Source of the DNA: an uncultured Lachnospiraceae bacterium
GTDB lineage: Bacteria > Bacillota_A > Clostridia > Lachnospirales > Lachnospiraceae
Reading direction: 5' to 3'
NCBI GenBank assembly: GCA_902780985.1
Contig: CACZHN010000141.1
Location: 1 to 11,118, forward strand
DNA length: 11,118 nucleotides
Position 1 is the stretch's first letter; every line of letters begins with the position of its first letter. The notes beneath the pieces were generated by a model. The model was not told the origin of the DNA, made no database searches, and was given only the letters and a program-made list of their open reading frames with translations. Positions 1-7,091 of the stretch are shown here, piece by piece. Made by a program: the position numbers and the translations under genes.

Positions 1-2
1 TA

Positions 3-548
3 GAGACACTCCTTATCAACAGGAGCATAGCAAGAGAGTTCGTTCCGAAACTGGCAGCGGCTCTTGCGGAATCGGGAATAGAATTAAAGGGTACCAAGGA
101 AGTAACAGAGCTTCTTGATGAACTGGGCTGTATGAATACGGTTCAGTACGAAGAGATTCCGGAAAGTGAATTCAAGGAATACCTGGCACTCAAAGTTTCC
201 GCCAAGTTGGTGGAAGATGTGGATGAAGCTATCGATCATATCAACAGATTCGGTTCACATCACACCGACAGCATCCTGACAGAGGATGATGATGTAGCGG
301 ATAAATTTATGCAGCTGGTTGACTCTGCGGGAGTATATCAGAACTGTTCTACGAGATTCGCAGACGGCTTCAGATACGGTTTTGGTGCGGAAGTGGGTAT
401 AAGCACCAGTAAGCTGCATGCAAGGGGCCCTGTGGGCCTTGAGGGGCTTGTAACATACAAGTATAAGCTGTTCGGAACCGGACAGATCGTTGGGGATTAC
501 GCAACCGGTAAATCGGAATTTCATTTTAAGGATCTGGAGGAAGAATGA
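3..548 (+). CDS. proA: Gamma-glutamyl phosphate reductase (glutamate-5-semialdehyde dehydrogenase), 3' part
   Basis: ProA makes glutamate-5-semialdehyde from gamma-glutamyl phosphate with NADPH, the second step of proline synthesis in the cytoplasm. The frame is open from base 3, with no start in the window, so only the C-terminal 181 residues are present. The first visible residues (ETLLINR) match the ProA core just after the catalytic cysteine region. The hallmark ARGPVGLEGL segment followed by TYKYKLFGTGQI lies near the C-terminus, as in full-length ProA, together with the RFGSHHTDSI stretch. The internal ATG at 132 is not the real start. The stop overlaps the next gene's first candidate ATG by 4 bases (ATGA), which indicates co-transcription. 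A proB gene is likely upstream but is not visible. Confidence 0.95.
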   Translation, partial: ETLLINRSIAREFVPKLAAALAESGIELKGTKEVTELLDELGCMNTVQYEEIPESEFKEYLALKVSAKLVEDVDEAIDHINRFGSHHTDSILTEDDDVADKFMQLVDSAGVYQNCSTRFADGFRYGFGAEVGISTSKLHARGPVGLEGLVTYKYKLFGTGQIVGDYATGKSEFHFKDLEEE

Positions 549-1426
549 TCATGGAGCAATTTTATCTGGAGAATATGAACATCAAGGTTACGATCAATCA
601 GAAAGGAGCCGAAGTATCCAGAGTTCTCAGCAAGGAAAAGGGAACAGAGTATATGTGGAATGCGGACAGCACCTACTGGAACAGAACAGCTCCGGTACTT
701 TTCCCGATAGTCGGAAGTTTGAAGGATAAGAAGTTCACAGCCGAGGGCAAGGAGTATTCCATGTCACAGCACGGCTTTGCAAGAGATATGGATTTCAAGT
801 TCGTTAAGCAGAACAACAAGTCCATAACATTCAGACTTGATTCAAATAAGTTCACCAAGGAATTATATCCGTATGATTTCTCACTTGAAGTGTCATATAA
901 GCTGGACGGATACAAGCTTACATGTATCTGGAAGGTTATCAATACAGGAGATAAGGAGATGCATTTCCAGATCGGAGCACATCCTGCATTCATGTGTCCT
1001 GTAGACAAGAAGTCAAAGCAGTCAGAGTATTTCATCGCTTTCGATACCGATAAGCCGCTTAAATACTCGCTTCTTAAGGACGGACTGGTTTCAACCGACG
1101 GCGGAGAGCTGGTTACGGAAGACGGAGTTGTAGCTATAGATGAGCATATGTTCGACAACGACGCACTGATCTTCGAGGGACAGGGCGTAAAGAGAGTTGA
1201 ATTATGTAAACCTAACAAGATGGTATATGTATCCGTTACTTTCGATGCTCCTCTCTTCGGAATATGGTCACCGGCCGGAAAGAACGCACCGTTCGTATGT
1301 ATCGAGCCTTGGTACGGAAGAGCCGACAAGACCGATTTCAGCGGTACGATCGCAGATCGTGACTATGATAATGCCCTTCCGGCAGGGGAGAGTTTTGAGG
1401 CCGAATACACCATAGAATACCTCTAA
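545..1426 (+). CDS. Aldose 1-epimerase family protein (LacX-like galactose mutarotase fold)
   Basis: This 293-residue protein belongs to the aldose-1-epimerase/LacX-like group, whose members interconvert anomers of hexoses or hexose 6-phosphates. Visible signatures are QHGFARD (residues 75-81), GAHPAF (144-149) with the candidate catalytic His146, and CIEPWYGRAD with Glu254 as the likely catalytic base, all at the expected places. The length is normal for the family. The substrate cannot be read from sequence. The first ATG (545) overlaps the proA stop. A second in-frame ATG at 551 is equally possible, because the GGAGG at 536-540 lies 4 bases before the first and 10 before the second. The gene is probably translationally coupled to proA, although no metabolic link to proline synthesis is evident. 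Confidence 0.88.
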   Translation: MIMEQFYLENMNIKVTINQKGAEVSRVLSKEKGTEYMWNADSTYWNRTAPVLFPIVGSLKDKKFTAEGKEYSMSQHGFARDMDFKFVKQNNKSITFRLDSNKFTKELYPYDFSLEVSYKLDGYKLTCIWKVINTGDKEMHFQIGAHPAFMCPVDKKSKQSEYFIAFDTDKPLKYSLLKDGLVSTDGGELVTEDGVVAIDEHMFDNDALIFEGQGVKRVELCKPNKMVYVSVTFDAPLFGIWSPAGKNAPFVCIEPWYGRADKTDFSGTIADRDYDNALPAGESFEAEYTIEYL

Positions 1427-1441
1427 AAACTGTACTCGGAC

Positions 1442-1470
1442 TTGACAAAAAGGCCTAAAAAGTCTATAAA
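1442..1470 (+). promoter_or_regulatory. Sigma-A promoter of the HU gene
   Basis: A perfect -35 box TTGACA (1442-1447) is separated by exactly 17 bp from TATAAA (1465-1470), a 5/6 match to the -10 consensus. Transcription would start near 1477 and give a leader of about 57 bases before the HU ATG. The strength fits an abundant nucleoid protein. Confidence 0.85.
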
Positions 1471-1533
1471 TGTGTGGGTGCGCTTCTATATTGGGGGCAC
1501 ATTAAGAAAACACACATCAGGAGGATTTTTACA

Positions 1534-1806
1534 ATGAACAAGACAGAACTTGTTGCAGCAATCGCTGAGAAGGCAGGACTTTCAAAGGCAGATTCAGAGA
1601 AGGCACTTAAGGCTTTCGTTGAGACAGTAACAGAGGCTATGAAGAACGACGATAAGGTATCACTTGTCGGATTCGGAACATTCGAGAAGACACAGAGAGC
1701 AGCCAGAACAGGACTTAACCCTGCAACTAAGGAGACAATCCAGATCGCAGCATCTTACGCTCCAAAGTTCAAGGCAGGTAAGGCTCTTAAGGACGCTCTT
1801 AACTAA
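1534..1806 (+). CDS. hup: HU-family DNA-binding protein
   Basis: This is a 90-residue HU nucleoid protein, a dimer that bends and compacts DNA with little sequence preference. It has the N-terminal MNKTELVAAIAEKAGLSK helix, the GFGTFE turn (residues 46-51), the arm RAARTGLNPAT with Pro63 (the residue that intercalates in HU/IHF), and the C-terminal FKAGKALKDALN helix. The reading frame is open back to 1474, but the correct start is the ATG at 1534, preceded by AGGAGGA (1519-1525) and giving the canonical length. In the arm, TKE replaces the more common TGE. It is expressed from the strong promoter just upstream and probably reads through into rqcP, which begins 12 bases after its stop. Confidence 0.96.
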   Translation: MNKTELVAAIAEKAGLSKADSEKALKAFVETVTEAMKNDDKVSLVGFGTFEKTQRAARTGLNPATKETIQIAASYAPKFKAGKALKDALN

Positions 1807-1818
1807 GAGGATATAGAG

Positions 1819-2061
1819 ATGAGGCTTGACAAATATTTAAAGGTATCACGTCTGATAAAAAGAAGGACCGTTGCCAACGATGCCTGCGATGCGGGAAGAG
1901 TCATGGTGAACGGCAAGGTTGCCAGAGCATCTTACGATGTTAAGGTAAATGATGTGATCGAAATAACCTTTGGTAACAGAACCGATAAGGTAAAGGTTAC
2001 AAGAGTAGCGGAAACCGTTAAGAAGGATGACGCGGCTGATATGTATGAGAGCCTCGCATAA
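1819..2061 (+). CDS. rqcP: S4-domain RNA-binding protein, ribosome quality control factor RqcP (YabO)
   Basis: This 80-residue protein is almost entirely one S4 RNA-binding domain: MRLDKYLKVSRLIKRRT, then ANDACDAGRVMVNGKVARASYDVKVND. It matches the Hsp15/RqcP family. In Bacillus subtilis RqcP (YabO) works with RqcH on stalled 50S subunits and supports C-terminal alanine tailing of arrested nascent chains. The identification rests on the domain, the length and the position between hup and divIC, which is where yabO sits in Firmicutes. An AAGAGGA ribosome-binding site (1805-1811) overlaps the HU stop, so the two genes are probably one transcript. A heat-shock Hsp15-like role is the alternative, but context favours RqcP. 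Confidence 0.9.
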   Translation: MRLDKYLKVSRLIKRRTVANDACDAGRVMVNGKVARASYDVKVNDVIEITFGNRTDKVKVTRVAETVKKDDAADMYESLA

Positions 2062-2066
2062 AACTC

Positions 2067-2095
2067 TTGCATTCTGTTAACGTATGCTATACAAT
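2067..2095 (+). promoter_or_regulatory. Possible promoter for the divIC gene
   Basis: TTGCAT (2067-2072) lies 17 bp before TACAAT (2090-2095). An overlapping alternative is an extended -10, TGCTATACA (2085-2093). The gap holds no terminator, so this would add to read-through from the HU/rqcP transcript rather than replace it. The -35 is weak (3/6). Confidence 0.45.
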
Positions 2096-2131
2096 TAAAA
2101 AAGTATCATTATGTAAACGGGACAGGGTACA

Positions 2132-2443
2132 ATGAGTAGAAGAAAAGTCAGGAAAAAACAACAATCCAGATTCATGCTTTTCCTTGCCATGATGATTATG
2201 GTCATGGTTGTGGCGGCATGCACATTTCGAAGCATTGAACTCAGTAAGAGGTCAAGAGAACTGAGAGTTACCGAAGCTTCTCTTGAGAACCAGCTTACCG
2301 AGGCGAATCTCCGTGCGGAACAGCTCAAGGAGAAAGAAATGTATATGCAGACAAAGAAGTATATTGAGGACGAAGCGAAGAAGAAACTCGGACTTGTGTA
2401 TCCAGACGAAATAGTTATAAAACCTAAAGAAAAAGAAAATTAG
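2132..2443 (+). CDS. divIC: Septum formation initiator, DivIC/FtsB family
   Basis: This 103-residue bitopic membrane protein has the DivIC/FtsB architecture. A basic cytoplasmic tail (MSRRKVRKKQQSR) is followed by one membrane segment (about residues 14-32) and then an extracellular heptad-rich coiled coil (about 35-70, with LENQLTEANLRAEQLKEKE). After it comes the short conserved EDEAKKKLGLVYPDEIVI module typical of the family. These proteins join DivIB/FtsQ and FtsL in the divisome and help activate septal peptidoglycan synthesis. The ribosome-binding site is weak (AGGG at 2124-2127). Gene order rqcP-divIC-tilS supports DivIC rather than FtsL. The sporulation genes yabP and yabQ, often found just upstream in spore formers, are missing here. 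Confidence 0.88.
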   Translation: MSRRKVRKKQQSRFMLFLAMMIMVMVVAACTFRSIELSKRSRELRVTEASLENQLTEANLRAEQLKEKEMYMQTKKYIEDEAKKKLGLVYPDEIVIKPKEKEN

Positions 2444-2474
2444 AACGGGTAGAAGATTCAGTCTTCTACCCGTT
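2444..2474 (+). terminator. Strong hairpin between divIC and tilS (terminator or attenuator)
   Basis: AACGGGTAGAAGA (2444-2456) pairs perfectly with TCTTCTACCCGTT (2462-2474) around a 5-base loop TTCAG. The 13-bp stem starts right after the divIC stop. The following tract is only TTGGGTTT, a poor U-run, so termination is probably partial. No separate strong tilS promoter is apparent, so read-through would have to supply tilS. Confidence 0.65.
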
Positions 2475-2517
2475 TGGGTTTAAAGAGAAGATTAAAGTAC
2501 AGTGGGGAAGAAGAACA

Positions 2518-3900
2518 GTGAACATCAGAGATATTGAAAACTTTATAAGAGAAGAGGGAATGCTGAAGGAGGGAGACATAGTTGTTGCCGGTATATCCGG
2601 CGGGGCTGATTCCGTATGCCTTCTGCATGTGCTCAGCAGCCTGAAGGATGCGATAGGATATGACATCCATGCGGTGCATGTTAATCACATGATAAGGGGA
2701 GCCGAGGCTGACAGAGACGAGAATTTCGTAAAAGAGCTGGGAGAAAAACTTGGAGTGCCGGTGACCGCATTTCACAAGGATATCCCGAAGATTGCGGCAG
2801 AGACCGGAATGTCCTGTGAGGAAGCGGGACGTAAAGAAAGATATGACGCTTTCGCGGAGATTGCGGAGAATCTTGAGAGTACAACGGGAAGAAGGGTCAG
2901 GATTGCCGTTGCCCATAACAAGGACGACATGGTGGAAACGGTACTCTTCAATATGGCCCGCGGATCGTCACTTAAAGGACTGGCAGGTATCCGACCTGTA
3001 AGAGAGAATATTATACGACCGCTGCTTTTCGCAGGTCGTGATGAGATAGAGAGTTATCTTGAGGAACTGGGACAGGACTATGTAACGGATTCCACGAATC
3101 TGGAAGATGATTATACCAGAAACAGGATCCGCCACGTGATCATCCCTGCACTGAAGGATATTAATCAGGGAGCGGTAGACCACATATACTGCGCCGCAAG
3201 AGATACGGCGGACGTATATGCGGGAATAGAGAGAAAAGCGGGAGAATTCGTGGATTCTTTCTCAACCGTTACAACGCAGGATGATGTTGTGACAGGCATA
3301 ACCTTCTCCATCATTCCGTTCGAACTTATGTCCGACGCGGAACAGAGCGAAGCCGTACTGGCGGCTATGGAGCGTGTTGCGGGAAAGAGAAAAGATATAA
3401 CCAGAAAGCATATAGATATAATCCTGGATCTTACCAGAGGAAGCAGCGGAAGAGGAGTCGATCTTCCGTATGACATATCCGCAAGAAGAACCGGTGATAC
3501 TCTCATAATCGAGAAGAGGGGAAATGAGGAGAACTCCGGAATTGAAGGAACCTTCAAGAAGGAAATATTCAACCTGGTGGGAGAAACGCATTTCACCAAA
3601 AATATGTATACGGAAATAGTGGATTATGATAAAATAAAAGGCGTCGTACGCGTGAGAAGGCCCGAAACAGGGGACTCTATCGTGATCAACGATAAGGGCG
3701 GCAGGAAGAAGCTCAGCAAACTGTTCACGGACCTTAAAGTGGACAGGACGAAGAGAGACAGCTGGCCTGTTGTAGTCGATGATGACGATGTGGTTTGGGT
3801 TCCGGGACTCAGACTCAGCGAGGCGTACAAACTGGATAAATCAAGTACCAAAGCAATAAGACTCGAATACATTTTAGAAGGAGGAAATCCGGATGAGTGA
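2518..3900 (+). CDS. tilS: tRNA(Ile)-lysidine synthetase
   Basis: TilS uses ATP and lysine to convert the wobble cytidine of tRNA-Ile(CAU) to lysidine, so that the tRNA is charged with isoleucine and reads AUA. It is essential in most bacteria. The PP-loop SGGADS sits at residues 27-32, HVNHMIRG follows in the N-terminal domain, and the HxxDD-type motif is HNKDDMVETVL (from His133). The C-terminal TilS_C domain is recognisable from VRVRRPETGDSI through KKLSKLF and the RDSWPVVVDDDDVVWVPG stretch. At 460 residues it is full length. The start is a GTG at 2518 with a GGGGAAG Shine-Dalgarno (2504-2510), and it leaves the usual short extension before the PP-loop. The last 8 bases overlap hpt, which indicates translational coupling. 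Confidence 0.94.
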   Translation: MNIRDIENFIREEGMLKEGDIVVAGISGGADSVCLLHVLSSLKDAIGYDIHAVHVNHMIRGAEADRDENFVKELGEKLGVPVTAFHKDIPKIAAETGMSCEEAGRKERYDAFAEIAENLESTTGRRVRIAVAHNKDDMVETVLFNMARGSSLKGLAGIRPVRENIIRPLLFAGRDEIESYLEELGQDYVTDSTNLEDDYTRNRIRHVIIPALKDINQGAVDHIYCAARDTADVYAGIERKAGEFVDSFSTVTTQDDVVTGITFSIIPFELMSDAEQSEAVLAAMERVAGKRKDITRKHIDIILDLTRGSSGRGVDLPYDISARRTGDTLIIEKRGNEENSGIEGTFKKEIFNLVGETHFTKNMYTEIVDYDKIKGVVRVRRPETGDSIVINDKGGRKKLSKLFTDLKVDRTKRDSWPVVVDDDDVVWVPGLRLSEAYKLDKSSTKAIRLEYILEGGNPDE

Positions 3901-4411
3901 TAATATAGCGGTTCTTATAAGTCAGGAAGAAGTTGAGAAGAGAATTCAGGAGATGGCTGACCAGATTACCAAGGAGTATGAGGGAAAGACGGTACATCTT
4001 ATAGGTATTCTGAAGGGAAGTGTGTTTTTCCTGTGTGAGCTTGCAAAGAGGATAAAGCTCCCGGTGACAATGGATTTTATCGGAACATCAAGCTACGGTG
4101 ACGGTACGGAGTCATCGGGTATAGTCAAGTTTTCCAAGGATCTTGATGAGTCCATAGAAGGTAAGGAATGTATAGTAGTTGAGGATATTCTTGATTCGGG
4201 CAGAACACTCAGTTATGTTCTCGGCGTTCTTGAGGGACGTAAGCCTGCATCACTGAAGATAATAACTCTTCTTGATAAGCCTGACAGAAGAGTTGTTCCT
4301 GTTGAACTTGATATGACGGGATTTGTTATCCCTGATAAGTTCATCGTAGGATACGGTCTCGACTATGCGCAGAAGTACAGAAACCTTCCTTACATCGGAG
4401 TAATAGAGTAA
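3893..4411 (+). CDS. hpt: Hypoxanthine phosphoribosyltransferase
   Basis: This 172-residue type I phosphoribosyltransferase of purine salvage joins hypoxanthine (and usually guanine) to PRPP, giving IMP or GMP. The PRPP-binding signature VEDILDSGRTL spans residues 96-106. Other family landmarks are GILKGSVFFLCEL (38-50), DFIGTSSYGD (61-70) for the flexible active-site loop, and the C-terminal PDKFIVGYGLDYAQKYRNLPYIG segment that recognises the base. The start ATG at 3893 lies inside the tilS 3' end and is preceded by AAGGAGG (3878-3884), so coupling to tilS is likely. The tilS-hpt-ftsH order is the conserved Firmicutes arrangement. Confidence 0.96.
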   Translation: MSDNIAVLISQEEVEKRIQEMADQITKEYEGKTVHLIGILKGSVFFLCELAKRIKLPVTMDFIGTSSYGDGTESSGIVKFSKDLDESIEGKECIVVEDILDSGRTLSYVLGVLEGRKPASLKIITLLDKPDRRVVPVELDMTGFVIPDKFIVGYGLDYAQKYRNLPYIGVIE

Positions 4412-4437
4412 GTTAGAGTTGAGAGGAAAAATTAAAA

Positions 4438-6264
4438 TTGGAGAAAAGAACTACTAAAGGGCCGGGGCTGTTCCTTCTGCTGATACTGGTGGGAATAGCT
4501 ATTTTCTACTTTTTATCCGGCAGACAGGGTACAATAACCCCGAATTACACAAATGAGAACTTAGAGAAAAGTATCGAATTGGGCAGCGTGGCGATGGTTG
4601 AGATTTACCAGAACAACGAGGTTCCGACAGGTACGGTATATGTTCTCTTTACGGACAGGTCTGATATCAGATATTTTACGGCTGATGTAAAAGATACACA
4701 GAAGATACTCGAAAAGAATAATGTCGAGTATTCACTGTATGACGTTACGAGACCGGGATGGATCGAGAAGCTGCTTCCGTATGCATTTGCTACATTTCTG
4801 TTTGTAATGCTGCTTCCGATGTTTCTCGGAGGAGTATCGGCAGGTGGTGGCGGAAATTCACAGATCCTGAATTTCGGTAAGAGCCGTGCAAAGAAAGATG
4901 AAGAAACAGGAATAACATTTAAGGATGTTGCCGGACTCGAGGAAGAGAAGGAAGAACTGGCAGAGGTTGTCGACTTCCTGAAGGATCCGGGAAAATATAC
5001 ACAGATCGGTGCAAGAATTCCTAAGGGAATAATCCTTGTAGGTCCTCCGGGAACAGGTAAGACACTTCTCGGTAAGGCTGTATCGGGAGAAGCGGGGGTT
5101 CCGTTCTTCTCGATTTCCGGATCGGATTTCGTGGAAATGTTTGTCGGTGTCGGAGCTTCCAGAGTAAGAGACCTCTTCGCTGAAGCAAAGAAGAATGCAC
5201 CGTGTATAGTATTTATCGACGAGATCGATGCTGTTGCAAGACGCAGAGGTACAGGTCTCGGCGGCGGCCATGATGAGCGTGAGCAGACCCTCAACCAGCT
5301 TTTGGTTGAAATGGACGGCTTCACAGAGAATGAAGGCATCATCGTTATGGCTGCAACCAACAGAGTGGATATACTCGACCCGGCTATCATGCGTCCGGGA
5401 AGATTTGACCGTAAGGTTGCCGTAGGACGTCCTGATGTTAAGGGGCGTGAGGAAATCCTTAAGGTTCATACAAGAAAGAAGCCTGTGAGTGACGATGTGG
5501 ATCTTCATGAGATTGCAAGAACCACAGCAGGATTCTCGGGAGCTGATCTTGAGAACCTAATGAACGAAGCCGCTATTCTTACTGCAAGACAGAATAAGAA
5601 GTACATCAGCAAGGAAGAAGTCGATAAGGCATTCATCAAGGTTGGAATCGGTACAGAGAAGAAATCCAAGCTTGTATCAGAGAAGGAAAGAAAGATCACA
5701 GCTTACCATGAATCGGGACATGCTATCCTGTTCCATGAGTTAAGCGAGATGGATCAGGTTTATACAGTTTCGATCATTCCGACAGGTGTCAGTGCAGCGG
5801 GATATACCATGCCGCTTCCTGAAAACGATAACCAGTTCGGAACACGCAAGAAGATGCTTCAGGAGATAATGGTAGATCTGGGCGGACGTATCGCCGAGGA
5901 ACTTATCTTCGATGATATATCAACAGGAGCATCACAGGACATCAAGATGGCATCCAAGACCGCCAGAGAGATGGTCATGAAGTTCGGTTTTTCTGAGAAA
6001 CTGGGTCTCGTAAATTATGAGGCCGGTGACAGCGATGAGGTATTTCTGGGAAGAGAACTGGGACATGAGAAGCCTTACGGCCCTCAGGTGGCTGTATCAA
6101 TCGATGAGGAAGTAAAGAGCATCATTGACAAATGTTACAAAGAGGCAAGGGCTATCATTGAGTCAAAAATAGACATACTTCACAAGTCCGCAGAGGTACT
6201 TCTGGAGCGAGAGAGAATCACAGGTGCCGAATTTGATGCACTTTTTGCCAATGGAAATGCGTAA
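4438..6264 (+). CDS. ftsH: ATP-dependent zinc metalloprotease FtsH
   Basis: FtsH is a hexameric membrane-anchored AAA+ protease that degrades misfolded membrane proteins and short-lived regulators. At 608 residues it is full length. Two membrane segments (about 9-27 and 113-135) enclose a small outer domain. After the second comes a glycine-rich linker, then the AAA domain with Walker A GPPGTGKT (202-209), Walker B FIDEID (259-264) and the MRPGRFDR second region of homology (318-325). The protease site is HESGH (424-428), with Asp501 in [10 protein letters not shown] as the third zinc ligand. Ser replaces the usual Ala in HEAGH, which leaves the zinc ligands intact. The start is a TTG at 4438 with GAGAGG (4421-4426) 11 bases upstream. 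The gene ends the housekeeping block. Confidence 0.96.
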   Translation: MEKRTTKGPGLFLLLILVGIAIFYFLSGRQGTITPNYTNENLEKSIELGSVAMVEIYQNNEVPTGTVYVLFTDRSDIRYFTADVKDTQKILEKNNVEYSLYDVTRPGWIEKLLPYAFATFLFVMLLPMFLGGVSAGGGGNSQILNFGKSRAKKDEETGITFKDVAGLEEEKEELAEVVDFLKDPGKYTQIGARIPKGIILVGPPGTGKTLLGKAVSGEAGVPFFSISGSDFVEMFVGVGASRVRDLFAEAKKNAPCIVFIDEIDAVARRRGTGLGGGHDEREQTLNQLLVEMDGFTENEGIIVMAATNRVDILDPAIMRPGRFDRKVAVGRPDVKGREEILKVHTRKKPVSDDVDLHEIARTTAGFSGADLENLMNEAAILTARQNKKYISKEEVDKAFIKVGIGTEKKSKLVSEKERKITAYHESGHAILFHELSEMDQVYTVSIIPTGVSAAGYTMPLPENDNQFGTRKKMLQEIMVDLGGRIAEELIFDDISTGASQDIKMASKTAREMVMKFGFSEKLGLVNYEAGDSDEVFLGRELGHEKPYGPQVAVSIDEEVKSIIDKCYKEARAIIESKIDILHKSAEVLLERERITGAEFDALFANGNA

Positions 6265-6352
6265 ATCGAAAATAAATTGTATAAATTGACAGAAGGCCGA
6301 AAAACCATTAGCAAAATTTTACAAAAAGAAATAGCAAAAAAATTTATTTTTG

Positions 6353-6382
6353 TGAACATCTTTTTCCGGGGGTATGTATAAT
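6353..6382 (+). promoter_or_regulatory. Candidate promoter with perfect -10 box
   Basis: TATAAT (6377-6382) is preceded by TGAACA (6353-6358), a 4/6 -35 match at 18 bp. Transcription would start near 6389. A GGGGGT/ACCCCC inverted repeat (6368-6373 and 6392-6397) brackets the -10 box and could be an operator. No gene follows before the hairpin at 6451, so the product would be a short RNA of about 95 nt. Confidence 0.45.
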
Positions 6383-6388
6383 ATACTT

Positions 6389-6485
6389 GTAACCCCCAAT
6401 ACATTATATAGTTTTTTGCTACACCCCATAAGTAACAAAATACCTTCTCCAAAAGAGCTCGTCTACCCCGACGAGCTCTTTTACT
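6389..6485 (+). ncRNA. Possible small RNA (promoter to terminator unit)
   Basis: This interval lies between the TATAAT-type promoter and the 13-bp-stem hairpin ending at 6482. It contains no credible reading frame. I recognise no known RNA family in it. It may equally be just the ftsH 3' UTR. Confidence 0.25.
6451..6482. terminator. Strong bidirectional terminator hairpin
   Basis: AAAAGAGCTCGTC (6451-6463) pairs perfectly with GACGAGCTCTTTT (6470-6482) around the loop TACCCC. The A-run on one side and T-run on the other allow termination on both strands. It is the first good terminator downstream of ftsH. Confidence 0.85.
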
Positions 6486-6494
6486 ATCCCTGTT

Positions 6495-6518
6495 TCCGAG
6501 CCAAAATCCGAGCCAAAT
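6495..6518. repeat. Tandem 12-bp direct repeat TCCGAGCCAAAW
   Basis: Two head-to-tail copies, TCCGAGCCAAAA (6495-6506) and TCCGAGCCAAAT (6507-6518), differ only at the last base. Short direct repeats like this occur as arm-type sites of tyrosine recombinases near element ends, but no matching copy was found near the integrase, so that role is only a guess. Confidence 0.5.
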
Positions 6519-6573
6519 CGTGTAAAAAAACGTGTAGGTGTTTAGACGTATATGTTGATTTAACTTCGTTTAC

Positions 6574-6661
6574 GGGGACTGGGGCTGTCCCCAGAAATCA
6601 GGATTGATATAAGCCGTCAGGCAAATATATATCAATCCGTTGCTTGCAAGATTTTGGACAG
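6574..6661 (+). repeat. Left inverted-repeat arm of the cassette
   Basis: The arm runs block GGGGACTGGGG (6574-6584), CAGAAAT (6592-6598), hairpin 6601-6638, then the 25-bp conserved block 6637-6661. The hairpin has an 11-bp outer stem and an inner GCC-GTCA-GGC stem-loop (6613-6622). The first block can also fold with GTCCCC at 6587-6592. Confidence 0.75.
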
Positions 6662-6705
6662 CATACTTTTGATGCGTCTTTGGTTGGCCGAAAAGCTTTT
6701 TGAAA

Positions 6706-6748
6706 AAGGATTTGTAACATTACAGAACTGTAAGGATTTGTAATGTTA
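6706..6748. repeat. Direct repeat with two mutually exclusive hairpins
   Basis: AAGGATTTGTAAnnTTA occurs at 6706-6722 and 6732-6748 (15/17 identical, 26-bp period). TAACATTAC (6715-6723) can pair with GTAATGTTA (6740-6748). Alternatively TTACAG (6720-6725) pairs with CTGTAA (6728-6733). The two folds share bases, so only one can form. The region lies about 110 bp before the small gene and may be an operator or a leader switch. Confidence 0.5.
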
Positions 6749-6854
6749 ATCAAACGACTGATCTCCAGGATTATTGTATTATGTGTTTGTAAGCGAGAGA
6801 TACAAAAAATGATCGCAAGAAACAATAATATAAATTCTAAGGAGATAAAATACT

Positions 6855-7076
6855 ATGAAAACAACAACATCAATCAAAATCATAACAGCAACACTTGTTT
6901 TACTTGTAGCAGGATGCTTCCTCAGCATTCTCACAATTAAGAATTACAATCCATTCAACGGTGGATTCCTTACAGCATTATGTGCAAATGTATGCATCCT
7001 TTGCTGTGAGATAGATAAAAAGAAGAGAGAAGATGCAGAATCAAAAAATGCATCAGACAATATAGAAATCAGATAA
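6855..7076 (+). CDS. Small hydrophobic membrane protein of unknown function
   Basis: This 73-residue protein starts at the ATG at 6855 behind a strong AAGGAG (6839-6844). A short basic start (MKTTTSIK) leads into a hydrophobic segment (about 8-28). A turn with KNYNPFNGG and a second hydrophobic, cysteine-rich segment (about 35-51, CANVCILCC) follow, and then a very charged tail (DKKKREDAESKN). It most likely crosses the membrane twice with both ends inside. LVAGC at 17-21 resembles a lipobox, but hydrophobic residues continue after the cysteine, which argues against a lipoprotein. It is the only plausible gene of the inverted-repeat cassette and is followed by its own terminator. I recognise no family; a small toxin-like or stress peptide is possible but not shown. 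Confidence 0.65.
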   Translation: MKTTTSIKIITATLVLLVAGCFLSILTIKNYNPFNGGFLTALCANVCILCCEIDKKKREDAESKNASDNIEIR

Positions 7077-7091
7077 ACAGAGGTTGTTTTC

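Larger units (their letters stand above)
6265..6573. other. Gene-free AT-rich spacer after ftsH
   Basis: No convincing coding sequence is visible here. The spacer holds an orphan TTGACA at 6286-6291, a promoter-like segment (6353-6382), a strong hairpin (6451-6482) and a tandem 12-bp repeat (6495-6518), each listed separately. It marks the change from the conserved operon to accessory DNA. No terminator directly behind the ftsH stop is apparent before the 6451-6482 hairpin. Confidence 0.6.

Noticed and set aside
673..1329. Long minus-strand frame opposite the aldose epimerase gene
   Set aside because: It is a mirror of the strongly supported + strand gene, with no ribosome-binding site or protein features.
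6286..6314. Promoter from the perfect TTGACA just after ftsH
   Set aside because: At 17 bp the -10 would be TAGCAA (3/6). The -35 and following bases resemble the HU promoter (both TTGACA then AAGGCC and an A-run), but without a usable -10 this is too weak to call.
6598..6825. 75-residue minus-strand frame across the left cassette arm
   Set aside because: It runs through the conserved inverted-repeat arm and hairpin, has no convincing ribosome-binding site, and resembles no known protein.
6871..6917. Lipoprotein signal (LVAGC) in the small membrane protein
   Set aside because: The residues after the cysteine remain strongly hydrophobic, which suits a membrane-spanning segment rather than a cleaved lipoprotein signal.
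6743..6940. 65-residue + strand frame overlapping the small membrane protein gene
   Set aside because: It has no good ribosome-binding site at its start and an N/H-rich low-complexity end, and it overlaps the better supported gene at 6855 in another frame.
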